From contig DASYNP010000172.1 of the NCBI GenBank assembly GCA_036008465.1, positions 8,726-72,725 of the forward strand: DNA of 64,000 bases, read 5' to 3'. Positions 7,403 to 15,619 of the stretch are shown here, piece by piece. Made by a program: the position numbers and the translations under genes. This stretch comes from DASPSM01 sp036008465 (GTDB lineage: Bacteria; Planctomycetota; Planctomycetia; Planctomycetales; Planctomycetaceae). Within the stretch, counting starts at the first letter, position 1; every line of letters begins with the position of its first letter. The notes beneath the pieces were generated by a model that saw only the letters and a list, made by a program, of their open reading frames with translations, had not been told where the DNA came from and searched no databases.

Positions 7403-9091
7403 ATGAAGAGACTTCTGTTGTGTTGGCTTCTCTGCTTCGCGCCGCTAGCTCGCGCGCACAGCGCGCCGGCGACCAGTGAGACTCCAACCCTGGTGGTCGT
7501 CGTCAGCGTCGATCAGTTCGCCTACGAGTACCTTGAACGATTCCGCGCGGGCTTTGATGAGCGCGGCATCTTCCGCCGTTGCGAACGAGACGGGGCCTGG
7601 TTCACGAACTGTCACCATCGGCACGGCGTGACGACCACGGCTCCGGGCCACTCCGTTCAGTTGACGGGGGCGTATCCGTCGACCAACGGCATCATCGACA
7701 ACGGCTGGATCGACCGCGCGTCGGGAAAGCAGATTTATTGCGTCTCCGATCCCAAGGCCCACCTGATCGGTCCAACAGCCGGCGATCTGCCCGTGTCGCC
7801 TCGGAATCTGATGGCTGACACTCTGGGGGACCGGCTCAAGATCGTGACGGCGGGGCGTTCCAAGGTTTTCGGCGTAGCGATCAAGGATCGGGCTGCGATT
7901 CTGATGACGGGGCATGCCGCGGACGGTGCATTTTGGGTCAGCGAGAGCGGCAAATGGATCACCAGCGACTACTACCGCGATCAGCTGCCCCCGTATCTGC
8001 GGAGTTGGAATGCGTCGGATGCATTGCTGCGCTTCGGCGGCAAATCGTGGGATTTGCTCTATGACCGCAGCCGGTATCGCCATCCGCCGACCGAGGACCA
8101 TTTCGGCGAACGGCTACTTCAGGGAATGACCGCCGGCTTTCCGCACAAAATTCCCGATGCGGGGGCTCGAAATTATGTGCGGCTCGTGTCCTATTCTCCA
8201 TTCGGAATCGAAATGACGCTCGAGGGGGCCCGGCTCATCGTTGCCGATGAAAAGCTCGGTCAGGGTGAGTTCCCCGATTTACTGGCGATCAACCTTTCCT
8301 CGAACGACTACGTGGGCCATACGTTCGGCCCAGAAAGCCTCGAAGTCGAGGACATCACGTATCACACGGACCGAATGCTCGGCGAGTTCGTTGACTTTAT
8401 CAACGAGCGGATGGGTGAGCGTCCCTGGCTGTTCGTGCTGACGGCCGATCACGGCGTCGCCCCGATCCCCGAACGCACGGCTCGTTTGAAAATTGCTGCG
8501 CAACGAGACCCGCTCGTCATGGATGGCAAGGAAGGGCCCGGGAGCACGCATCAAATGCTCGAGGCTCACCTGCGCGAGAAGCTGAGTGTCAAGGAGGCCC
8601 AGCCAAGCCTCGTGCTTGCCGTGCTCGAGAGCCAGATCTATTTGCGCGCCGATCATCCGGCGTTCAAAGGGGCGGTATTTGCCGAGGCCCAGCGACTGAC
8701 TCGCGATTGGCTCCTGGCTCAGCCTCGCGTTGCCGCGGTGATCACCCGCGAGCAGATTCTTTCCGGCGGCTTGAATGGACCGCTCGAAAACGCGCTGCGC
8801 CGGTCGTTTCATCCGCGTCGTTCGGGCGACGTGCTGTTCTGCCTGGAGCCCTACGACATCCAGGGCAGTGTCGCGGCAACGCACGGTAGCCCCTGGGACT
8901 ACGACACGCACGTCCCGCTCTTGGTCCTCGAGCAAGGAAAGGCGTCGCCGGAAAGCCACGTGCCGGCCGGCCGTTTCCATCGCCGCGTGAGTCCGGCATG
9001 CCTCGCGCCAACGCTGGCAGCACTCTTGCACGTGCCGCCGCCGGGGGGTTGCGTCGAAGAGCCGCTCTTCGAGCTGCTGCTCAAGAAGTGA
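7403..9091 (+). CDS. Secreted alkaline phosphatase superfamily hydrolase
   Basis: A 562-residue exported metal-dependent phosphomonoesterase or phosphodiesterase of the PafA/NPP-like alkaline phosphatase superfamily. A clear signal peptide (MKRLLLCWLLCFAPLARA) is followed by VVVVSVDQFAYEYL with the first metal-binding Asp. TTAPGHSVQLTG carries the nucleophilic Thr, and DYVGHTFG, TADHGVAP and ATHGSPWDYD supply the remaining Asp/His zinc ligands. NGIIDN after the nucleophile is typical of the group. The ATG at 7403 has an AAGGTG SD. It probably releases phosphate from organic esters outside the cytoplasmic membrane; exact substrate unknown. Confidence 0.9.
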   Translation: MKRLLLCWLLCFAPLARAHSAPATSETPTLVVVVSVDQFAYEYLERFRAGFDERGIFRRCERDGAWFTNCHHRHGVTTTAPGHSVQLTGAYPSTNGIIDNGWIDRASGKQIYCVSDPKAHLIGPTAGDLPVSPRNLMADTLGDRLKIVTAGRSKVFGVAIKDRAAILMTGHAADGAFWVSESGKWITSDYYRDQLPPYLRSWNASDALLRFGGKSWDLLYDRSRYRHPPTEDHFGERLLQGMTAGFPHKIPDAGARNYVRLVSYSPFGIEMTLEGARLIVADEKLGQGEFPDLLAINLSSNDYVGHTFGPESLEVEDITYHTDRMLGEFVDFINERMGERPWLFVLTADHGVAPIPERTARLKIAAQRDPLVMDGKEGPGSTHQMLEAHLREKLSVKEAQPSLVLAVLESQIYLRADHPAFKGAVFAEAQRLTRDWLLAQPRVAAVITREQILSGGLNGPLENALRRSFHPRRSGDVLFCLEPYDIQGSVAATHGSPWDYDTHVPLLVLEQGKASPESHVPAGRFHRRVSPACLAPTLAALLHVPPPGGCVEEPLFELLLKK

Positions 9092-9133
9092 GAGCCGGAA
9101 GAGCAGTTGAAAGCCGACAAAAGCGGAGTCGGC

Positions 9134-10078
9134 TCAATTCCCCATCGATTGCATCGCGGGGCGACCCGGCACGATGCACTCGATCTGGTCGCCGTCGATC
9201 CGATACTGCGGCTTTCCGCGCGAATCGAGGTGATGAGTATCAATCCGCCCCTCAACGCGGACCACGTCGCCGTTGCGCAGCGTGCTCAGCTTGCGGTGGT
9301 CGATCAGGCGGATGTCTCCGCCGTAGCGGTCGTGCGTATCGGGGTGCTGAGAGTACATGATGTGCCACGACTTGTCGTGCGAGTCGAATTCGACAATGCC
9401 CCGGAGCCAGCTGTAATTGTCTCGGTCGTAGGCGCAGGGATCGTTCCCCTTGATCACGCGACCGTCCATGCCAGACTTGGCGGCGACGGGAATTAGGCCG
9501 TCCCGATCGTGGCGTTCATTGTCAATCGGACTCTCAAAGGTTTGCGGGTCGACGGTCCCCACGGATTGGACAACCTCGGTCCGCTGCGGGATCGTAATCT
9601 GGGCGCCCTTCCCAAACGTCTCCTGTGAACCATCACCGCCAAACGGGCTCTTAGTATTCGACGAGCTGGGTCGCGGGTCTGGTCGCGCCGGGTCAAGGGC
9701 CGGACCGGAGTCGCGATCGAGCGGGTCAGGAACGGGAATGTTGCCCGGCTTGCGAGCGCCCGAGTTGAACGGCGCCGGACCTTCATTGAACGTGCTGGGC
9801 GGCGTGGAAGGTGGGCCCAGTGACGGCTGCGGAGACGGCGTCAGCGCAGGAGTCGGTTGCCAGTTCTGCGGCGGAGCCGTGCTCGGGCCAAGTTGCGGCG
9901 ACGGGAAGCCCGGGCCGGGCGTCACGATCGTGCCTCCCGGTGGCGGAGCATATCCGGGAGGCGGTGCGCCGTAACCCGGGTAAGTGCCGTACGTATACGG
10001 CCCGGGATACATGCAGCCAGCAAACACAAGCGGGGTCGCTGCGCAAAGCGCGCGCGACATCCAGCGACTGGAGTTCAT
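9134..10078 (-). CDS. Proline-rich lipoprotein with C-terminal OB-like domain
   Basis: I do not recognise a named family. From the ATG at 10078 the 314-residue product has a lipoprotein signal (SRALCAATPLVFAGC, Cys about 22) and then about 130 residues of Pro/Gly/Tyr-rich low-complexity sequence, probably a flexible spacer. A folded C-terminal region of about 120 residues follows. Its segment LSTLRNGDVVRVEGRIDTHHLDSRGKP suggests a small OB-like beta barrel; this is an inference from pattern only. Longer upstream starts lack a signal peptide. Expected location is membrane-anchored and exposed to the periplasm. Confidence 0.75.
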   Translation of the reverse strand: MNSSRWMSRALCAATPLVFAGCMYPGPYTYGTYPGYGAPPPGYAPPPGGTIVTPGPGFPSPQLGPSTAPPQNWQPTPALTPSPQPSLGPPSTPPSTFNEGPAPFNSGARKPGNIPVPDPLDRDSGPALDPARPDPRPSSSNTKSPFGGDGSQETFGKGAQITIPQRTEVVQSVGTVDPQTFESPIDNERHDRDGLIPVAAKSGMDGRVIKGNDPCAYDRDNYSWLRGIVEFDSHDKSWHIMYSQHPDTHDRYGGDIRLIDHRKLSTLRNGDVVRVEGRIDTHHLDSRGKPQYRIDGDQIECIVPGRPAMQSMGN

Positions 10079-10351
10079 GGGTCGAATTCCTTGCGAACGT
10101 CGAAACGAGAACGACGGGGGATCGAACTCGAGCGGGGGATTTGACGGCGCCGTTTCGCAATCGGGTCGACGGGGAACGCAGACGCACGGCGCAGGCCTGC
10201 GATCCCACTTTCTGGCGGGCGGAATTGTAGGCATCCGCTCGATTGTGTCCAGACCGATTCCGGGCCTGGGCTCACAAATCAACGGGCAAGGGAGACTTGC
10301 ATGAAATGTTCGGCAGAAAATGCCGGCGCGCGAAAGTTTTGGGCAAGCCAG

Positions 10352-10912
10352 TCAAGCTGCAACAAGGCCTAAATCGGGCGCTATGGATTGCATTGCGCGA
10401 ATGCAGAAGTCGATGTGCTCGTCGAGGTCGACGCCCAAATCGGCGGCTCCGCGAGTGATGTCCTCGCGTTTGACCGCGGCAGCAAAGGAGGGCTGCTTCA
10501 TCTTCTTCTTGACGCTCTTCGCGTCGAGACCCTCAAGCCTCGTCGGACGCACCAGAGCACAGGCGGTGATGAAACCGCACAGTTCGTCGCACGCATAAAG
10601 GGTCTTGTCCAACTGCGACACACGGGGGCAATCGGCAAGATAGTCCGCGTGCGATTTGATAGCGTAGATCACATCCGGGGGATAGCCGCGCTCTTCGAGG
10701 ATCGCGGAGCCCTTGAGCGGATGGTCGGGGGGATCGGGCCAGCGCTCATAGTCGAAGTCGTGCAAGAGGCCAGTCGAGCCCCACTTGTCCTCGTCCTCAC
10801 CGAACTTGCGGGCATAGGCCCGCACGGCCGCCTCGACCGCCAGCATATGCCGGACGAGGTTTTCGTTCTTGGTGTATTCACGAACCAAAGCCAGGTCGGC
10901 GTCGCGGCTCAC
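10352..10912 (-). CDS. HD-domain phosphohydrolase
   Basis: A small cytoplasmic HD-superfamily metal-dependent hydrolase (186 aa). The residues seen are the first His in LVRHMLAVEAA, the HD pair in LLHDFDYERWP, His in DHPLKG and the distal Asp in LDKTLYACDEL. Family members usually begin a few residues before the ALVREYTKNENL block, and a GGGAG SD sits 9 bp upstream of the GTG at 10912. I therefore prefer that start over ATGs at 10948 and 10975. The substrate (nucleotide or other phosphate ester) is unknown. No operon partner is evident. Confidence 0.85.
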   Translation of the reverse strand: MSRDADLALVREYTKNENLVRHMLAVEAAVRAYARKFGEDEDKWGSTGLLHDFDYERWPDPPDHPLKGSAILEERGYPPDVIYAIKSHADYLADCPRVSQLDKTLYACDELCGFITACALVRPTRLEGLDAKSVKKKMKQPSFAAAVKREDITRGAADLGVDLDEHIDFCIRAMQSIAPDLGLVAA

Positions 10913-11162
10913 AGTTGTCGACTCCCGATGCGAATTGAAAACAGACATCTCGCCAGTCGGAAAAATCTTTCGCATGGCGATTGTAGTCGCCGCGATTGTG
11001 CGCTGGGAGCGACCGGGATTGAGTCTTGCGGGTTCGAGGTGGATGAGTCACAAGAGTTCTTTTGCCGCCGCGTGCACGATTGGACCATCCAATCCGGATC
11101 GAGGGATGGCACTGGCGGCTGGTCCGCCGGTGTCCGGATTTTGCGGCGACCGCACCGGCCTT

Positions 11163-11286
11163 GGGTGCCACGGCTGAGACGTCTCGGCTCAGCCGTGCCC
11201 TTTGTCAAAGGTATTACGCTTGTTCAACTCCGACGAACATGACCTGCCGGGAAGAGCACGGCTGAGCAAGCTCAGCCGTGGCACCC
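11163..11286. repeat. Double-hairpin palindromic element
   Basis: Two hairpins with the same stem lie 59 bp apart. The first pairs CACGGCTGAG (11169-11178) with CTCAGCCGTG (11188-11197); the second pairs the same sequences at 11257-11266 and 11271-11280. The outer 16 bases at 11163-11178 are the exact reverse complement of 11271-11286, so the whole 124 bp is also one large inverted repeat. This nested layout resembles REP/BIME or MITE-like elements. It covers the 5' end of the binding-protein reading frame. Confidence 0.8.
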
Positions 11287-12296
11287 GCGCACAACCACTA
11301 TTGCTATTCGCAATCTTTTTGATCGCGGGGTGTACGGGGTCAGACGCGACCGGTGCGAAAAGCGCAACTGACGCCACGTCGTCCAGCACGAGCCGGCAGC
11401 CCGCCGCCGTCCACGTCGAGCTGGCGCTCAATTGGTTTCCCGAGGCCGAGCACGGGGGCTATTTCGCGGCTCTTGTGCATGGCTATTACCGCGACGCCGG
11501 ACTCGACGTGAAGATTCTTCCGGGGGCGGCAAGCTCGGCCGTATTGCAGCGGGTAGCCCGAAATCAGGTCGCTTTTGGCGTCGAAAATGCCGATCGCATT
11601 TTGCTCGGCCGCGCGCAACAAGCCGACGTGATTGCACTCTTGGCTCCGATTCAGAAGAGTCCGCGAGGCATTATGGTGCATGCGGACTCGGGTTTCGCGA
11701 AAATCGCCGACATCTCAAACGTCACCCTGGCGGTCAACAGCGGGGCCTCTTGGGTGCAATATCTCAAGGCGCGCGGGCCGCTCTCGAATGTGCGGTTCGT
11801 GCCGTATTCCGGCAGCGTCGCACAGTTCCTCGTTGATCCAAAGTACGCGCAGCAAGCGTACGTATTCAGCGAGCCCTACGTGGCTCGCGAAAAAGGGGTA
11901 GACGTCAACTGCCTGCTGATGGCGGACACCGGTTACAACCCCTACACGAGCGTTTTGCTGACTAGCGGAGAGACGCTGACAAGGCAGCCGGAGGTTGTGG
12001 CCAAGTTCGTCGCCGCATCGCTCAAAGGTTGGCAGACTTACCTCGATCTGCCGCAAGAGACCAATCGATACCTGCACGAGGTGAATCCAGAAATGACGCC
12101 GGGGATCCTCGAATATGGCGTCAAATCGCTGCGTCCCCTCTGCCTGGACGGACTGCCCGGTCCGTCCGCGATTGGTCGCATGACACTCGAGCGGTGGCAA
12201 ACACTTGCGGCCCAACTGGTCGAGGTGGGAGCGATGAAGGCGGATGCCGTCGATCCGAGCGCGGCATTTACGACACAGTTTCTGCCCAAGCAGTAA
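11202..12296 (+). CDS. NMT1/THI5-like substrate-binding lipoprotein
   Basis: A periplasmic solute-binding protein of the NMT1/THI5-like (SsuA/ThiY) class, which in known systems delivers pyrimidine, taurine or similar ligands to an ABC importer. It has a lipobox (FLIAGC), a Ser/Thr-rich linker, then LALNWFPEAEHGGYFAALVHGYYRDAGLDV, the family hallmark. No permease or ATPase gene is nearby, so the transporter must be elsewhere or absent. The start is uncertain: the frame opens with a TTG at 11202 inside a palindromic repeat, and no good SD is seen; a TTG at 11301 would leave a very short signal peptide. Confidence 0.82.
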   Translation: MSKVLRLFNSDEHDLPGRARLSKLSRGTRAQPLLLFAIFLIAGCTGSDATGAKSATDATSSSTSRQPAAVHVELALNWFPEAEHGGYFAALVHGYYRDAGLDVKILPGAASSAVLQRVARNQVAFGVENADRILLGRAQQADVIALLAPIQKSPRGIMVHADSGFAKIADISNVTLAVNSGASWVQYLKARGPLSNVRFVPYSGSVAQFLVDPKYAQQAYVFSEPYVAREKGVDVNCLLMADTGYNPYTSVLLTSGETLTRQPEVVAKFVAASLKGWQTYLDLPQETNRYLHEVNPEMTPGILEYGVKSLRPLCLDGLPGPSAIGRMTLERWQTLAAQLVEVGAMKADAVDPSAAFTTQFLPKQ

Positions 12297-12339
12297 TTTC
12301 TGCCGCCGGATACTGCCGATCGAGACGGCGAACGCCGCG

Positions 12340-14493
12340 CTACCTGCCCATTCCCGGCATATCGCACGAGAGGCCGCCCGCGGCGGGCACGTACGTACAG
12401 CGCACGTAGTCCATGACCATTCGGTCGGCGTTGAACCGCCAGCCGAGCGTACGGACGGCCCGCTTCATGCGCGAGATCCACTTTTGAGGCAGATCGTCGG
12501 CATCCCGCTCGTAGAACAGAGGAATCGCTTCGTGGATGAGCACATCGTACAGGCTGCGGGCGTCGCGTTCGTCCTGGATACTTTGGTCGACGTGCGAGGT
12601 GCCGTTGCCGATCGCGAAGCCATTGTTGCCGTCGAAAGCTTCTGCCCACCACCCGTCGAGAATCGAGCAGTTGAGCCCCCCGTTGAGAACGACCTTCTGT
12701 CCGCTGGTGCCCGAGGCTTCGAGTGGGCGCCGTGGCGTGTTGAGCCAGACGTCGACCCCCTGCACGATGTGCCTCCCCAGGTTGATGTCATAGTCTTCCA
12801 GCACGACCACGCGTCCCACGAAGGGCTCCGTCTGCGACAAGCGGAAGACCCGCTGCAAGAGAGCCTTTCCCTGATCGTCGGCGGGATGCGCCTTGCCGGC
12901 AAAGATGAATTGCACCGGCCGGTCGGAGTCCGCGAGGATCTTCGCGATGAGATCCAAGTCGCGCATCACGAGGTCGGCCCGCTTGTAGGGGGCGAACCGG
13001 CGCGCAAAGCCGATCGTCAGAGCCTCGGGTTGGAGGCTTTGGCTCAGCTTTTCCAAAACCGGGTCGGCCAGGCCGCGGCGTTGCCCCTGGGCGACCAGCC
13101 GCGTTCGGGAGTAGACGATCAGCCGGTTCTTGAGCGACTGGTGCGTCTCCCACAATTCGCCGGGCGTTACTTGTTCAAAGCCGGCCCAGACTTGCGGCTC
13201 GCCCGTGCGAAGATACCAGTTGATCGGCAGCACGCGGTCGTAAAGCACACGCATCTGCGCGGCAAGCCAGGTCGGCACATGCACGCCGTTGGTGATATGG
13301 CCGATGGGAATTTCTTCTTCGCTGCGCCACGGCCAAAGACTGGCCCACATCCGCCGGCTGACGATGCCGTGCAAACTGGAGACAGCATTTGCGTGACGGC
13401 TGAGACGAAAGGCCAGCACCGTCATGCAAAACGACTCGTGGGGGTTCTGCGGATCGACCCGGCCCAGTCCGACCAGACTGTGATGTTGCAGGCCCAGCTC
13501 GTCACCCAGCGGGCCAACGTGCTCTTCGACAAGGCCCGCATCAAAACGGTCGTGTCCGGCGGGCACGGGCGTGTGCGTCGTGAAGACGCCCATCGCCGCG
13601 GTCTCGCGAAGAGCTTCGTCGAAGCTCAGGCCGTCCTCGCGCATTCGGGCGCGGATGAACTCCAGCGGCGCGAAGGCCGAGTGCCCCTCGTTCATGTGAA
13701 TTACGCTGGGCTGAATGCCCAGGGCAGAGAGCGCCCGGGCCCCGCCGATTCCCAGGATGATCTCCTGGCGGATTCGGGTTCGCTGGTCGCCGCCATAAAG
13801 TCGCGCCGTGAGGTGCCGATCCTCGTCTTTATTTTGCGGGACGTTGGTATCGAGCAGAAATAGACGCACGCGGCCGACGTTAACCAGCCAGACACGAGCG
13901 AAAATCTTGCCCGTCCGCGTACTGACAGAGACCACCACTGGATTCCGGTCGCGGTCGAGGGCGGGCAGGATCGCCATGTTGGCCGGGTCGACTTTGGTGT
14001 AGGACTCCTGCTGCCAGCCGTTCTCGTCGATCCGCTGCGAAAAATAGCCCTCGACATAAAAGAGCCCGACGCCAACCAGCGGAATTCCCAGATCGGAGGC
14101 GCTTTTGAGATGGTCGCCGGCGAGCACACCCAAGCCGCCGGAATAGATCGGCAGCGATTCGTGGATGCCGAACTCCGCCGAGAAGTAGGCTGCCGGCCGA
14201 TGGCCGAGAATTCCCGAGTGGGTCGATCCCCAGGTGTCGGTCGAGTCCATGTACTCGACCCAGCGGCGGTAGGCGCCGTTGATTCGCGAGTGCAACACTT
14301 CCTCGCGACAGCGCTGTTCGAGTCGGTCTGGCGGGTAGTCTTGCAGCAGCGAAACCGGGTTGTGCGCGACCTGCGACCAGCGAACGGGATCGATTTCACG
14401 GAAGATCTGTGTGACTTCGGGCTGCCAGCTCCACCAATAATTGCTTGCGAGCCGCGACAGTTTTTCGTGAACACTCTGCGGCGTTTTCGACAT
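12340..14493 (-). CDS. glgP: Alpha-glucan phosphorylase
   Basis: A cytoplasmic GT35 phosphorylase that releases glucose-1-phosphate from glycogen or maltodextrin, of the bacterial/archaeal type with an N-terminal DUF3417 domain (SNYWWSWQPEVTQIFREID, about residues 20-40). It has 717 residues from the ATG at 14493, which has a GGGAAGGGAA SD. The PLP-lysine block is ASGTSGQKVVLNGGLN with Gln where most relatives have Met before the Lys. The substrate segments HITNGVHVPTWLA and FARRFAPYKRADL are present. No other glycogen genes are adjacent. Confidence 0.93.
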   Translation of the reverse strand: MSKTPQSVHEKLSRLASNYWWSWQPEVTQIFREIDPVRWSQVAHNPVSLLQDYPPDRLEQRCREEVLHSRINGAYRRWVEYMDSTDTWGSTHSGILGHRPAAYFSAEFGIHESLPIYSGGLGVLAGDHLKSASDLGIPLVGVGLFYVEGYFSQRIDENGWQQESYTKVDPANMAILPALDRDRNPVVVSVSTRTGKIFARVWLVNVGRVRLFLLDTNVPQNKDEDRHLTARLYGGDQRTRIRQEIILGIGGARALSALGIQPSVIHMNEGHSAFAPLEFIRARMREDGLSFDEALRETAAMGVFTTHTPVPAGHDRFDAGLVEEHVGPLGDELGLQHHSLVGLGRVDPQNPHESFCMTVLAFRLSRHANAVSSLHGIVSRRMWASLWPWRSEEEIPIGHITNGVHVPTWLAAQMRVLYDRVLPINWYLRTGEPQVWAGFEQVTPGELWETHQSLKNRLIVYSRTRLVAQGQRRGLADPVLEKLSQSLQPEALTIGFARRFAPYKRADLVMRDLDLIAKILADSDRPVQFIFAGKAHPADDQGKALLQRVFRLSQTEPFVGRVVVLEDYDINLGRHIVQGVDVWLNTPRRPLEASGTSGQKVVLNGGLNCSILDGWWAEAFDGNNGFAIGNGTSHVDQSIQDERDARSLYDVLIHEAIPLFYERDADDLPQKWISRMKRAVRTLGWRFNADRMVMDYVRCTYVPAAGGLSCDMPGMGR

Positions 14494-14727
14494 TTCCCTT
14501 CCCGACTCCATTCGACCAACGCGAACGCCCCAAGAGGGCGATTCTCGCGACCTGGCGACGCACGCCGTGCTGACGCCTTGCGTGGATACGACCCGGCCGA
14601 ATCCTCGTCTTGAGGTTCGCCGGACTCGAGGTAAGCGGAAGTATAATTGACGCCCCTCGCTTTGGAGAGGCCGTCTGACCAGGACGGCCGCAGGGAGTCT
14701 TCTGGGCTCGTTTCGGCCCCACCCCTT

Positions 14728-15573
14728 CTAAAAGGCCACGACCGCCTCGGAAACCGCAAATTCGCGCTGGGGATCGGTCGTGAGCCGGGCGGCGGCGTGG
14801 TCGGGGTCGTGGTCTGAGAGGGCCCACCAGCCCTGCTCCACGATCTCGGCTAAAAGCACCGGTTTGATACGGCGGGCCTGCAGGAGATCCATGTCGTAGG
14901 ACATGCACCACAGTGAGGGCAGGTGCCGCCAAGTCGGGCACGCGTCCGCCAGATAAACCGCCGCCTGGCCGCCGCTGTAGATGAAGAGGGCCATCTGGCC
15001 GTCGGTATGGCCGCCGGTGATCCGTGCGTGGATACCCGGCACGATGTCGACGTCGCCGTCCACGAGCCGCAATTGTCCCGAGGCCTCCAAGGGCACAATG
15101 TTTTCCTGCGGGTAAGCGGCCCGCAGCTCCGGGTAGCCGGCGGTGGCGATTTCCCATTCGAGTCGCTGCACCACGTATTCGGCTCGGGGGAACGTCGTTA
15201 CCAGCCGGTCGCCCTCCATCCGCACACCGCCCCCCGCGTGGTCGAAGTGCAAATGCGACAGAATCACGAGGTCGATGTCCTCCGGCTTCACTCCTTGCTC
15301 CGCGAGGCTGGCGACGATCGGGTTGCCCGACTCGGCTCCCAGGACGGCCCGTTCCTTGTCCTGAAGTTTGGGTCCGTAGCCCGTGTCGATTAGGATCTTT
15401 TGCCGGCCCGTCTGCACGAGCACGCAGTTGGTCGCTTGGGGAATGCAATTCTGGGCGTCGACAGGGATCAGCTTCGACCACAGCACCTTGGGGACGACGC
15501 CGAACATCGTCCCGCCGTCGGATCGAAACCGGCCGCCGGAGACCGTGGTGACGGTGAACTGTCCCAGTTTCAT
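14728..15573 (-). CDS. MBL-fold metallohydrolase
   Basis: A 281-residue metallo-beta-lactamase-fold hydrolase, probably cytoplasmic since no signal peptide is seen. The zinc motif SHLHFDHAGGG (HxHxDH) is at about residue 105-115, with further ligands in ITGGHTDGQ and in a late ALSDHDPDHA segment. LIDTGYGPK is the usual preceding strand. The overall form resembles quorum-quenching lactonase-like and related families, but the substrate cannot be read from the sequence. It follows the acyl-CoA synthetase gene by 46 bp on the same strand, which suggests co-expression. Confidence 0.88.
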   Translation of the reverse strand: MKLGQFTVTTVSGGRFRSDGGTMFGVVPKVLWSKLIPVDAQNCIPQATNCVLVQTGRQKILIDTGYGPKLQDKERAVLGAESGNPIVASLAEQGVKPEDIDLVILSHLHFDHAGGGVRMEGDRLVTTFPRAEYVVQRLEWEIATAGYPELRAAYPQENIVPLEASGQLRLVDGDVDIVPGIHARITGGHTDGQMALFIYSGGQAAVYLADACPTWRHLPSLWCMSYDMDLLQARRIKPVLLAEIVEQGWWALSDHDPDHAAARLTTDPQREFAVSEAVVAF

Positions 15574-15619
15574 GGTGATAAAGTCTTCGGGTGGAGGAGG
15601 TAGTTCGAGCGATCGCGGG

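Noticed and set aside
12244..13863. 539-codon plus-strand frame opposite the glucan phosphorylase gene
   Set aside because: Antisense shadow in a GC-rich gene; the minus-strand protein has all phosphorylase motifs.
14634..14650. TATAAT-like box near 14643 (plus strand)
   Set aside because: The nearest genes are on the minus strand; on that strand it reads TATACT with no acceptable -35, so a promoter for the phosphorylase gene is not supported.
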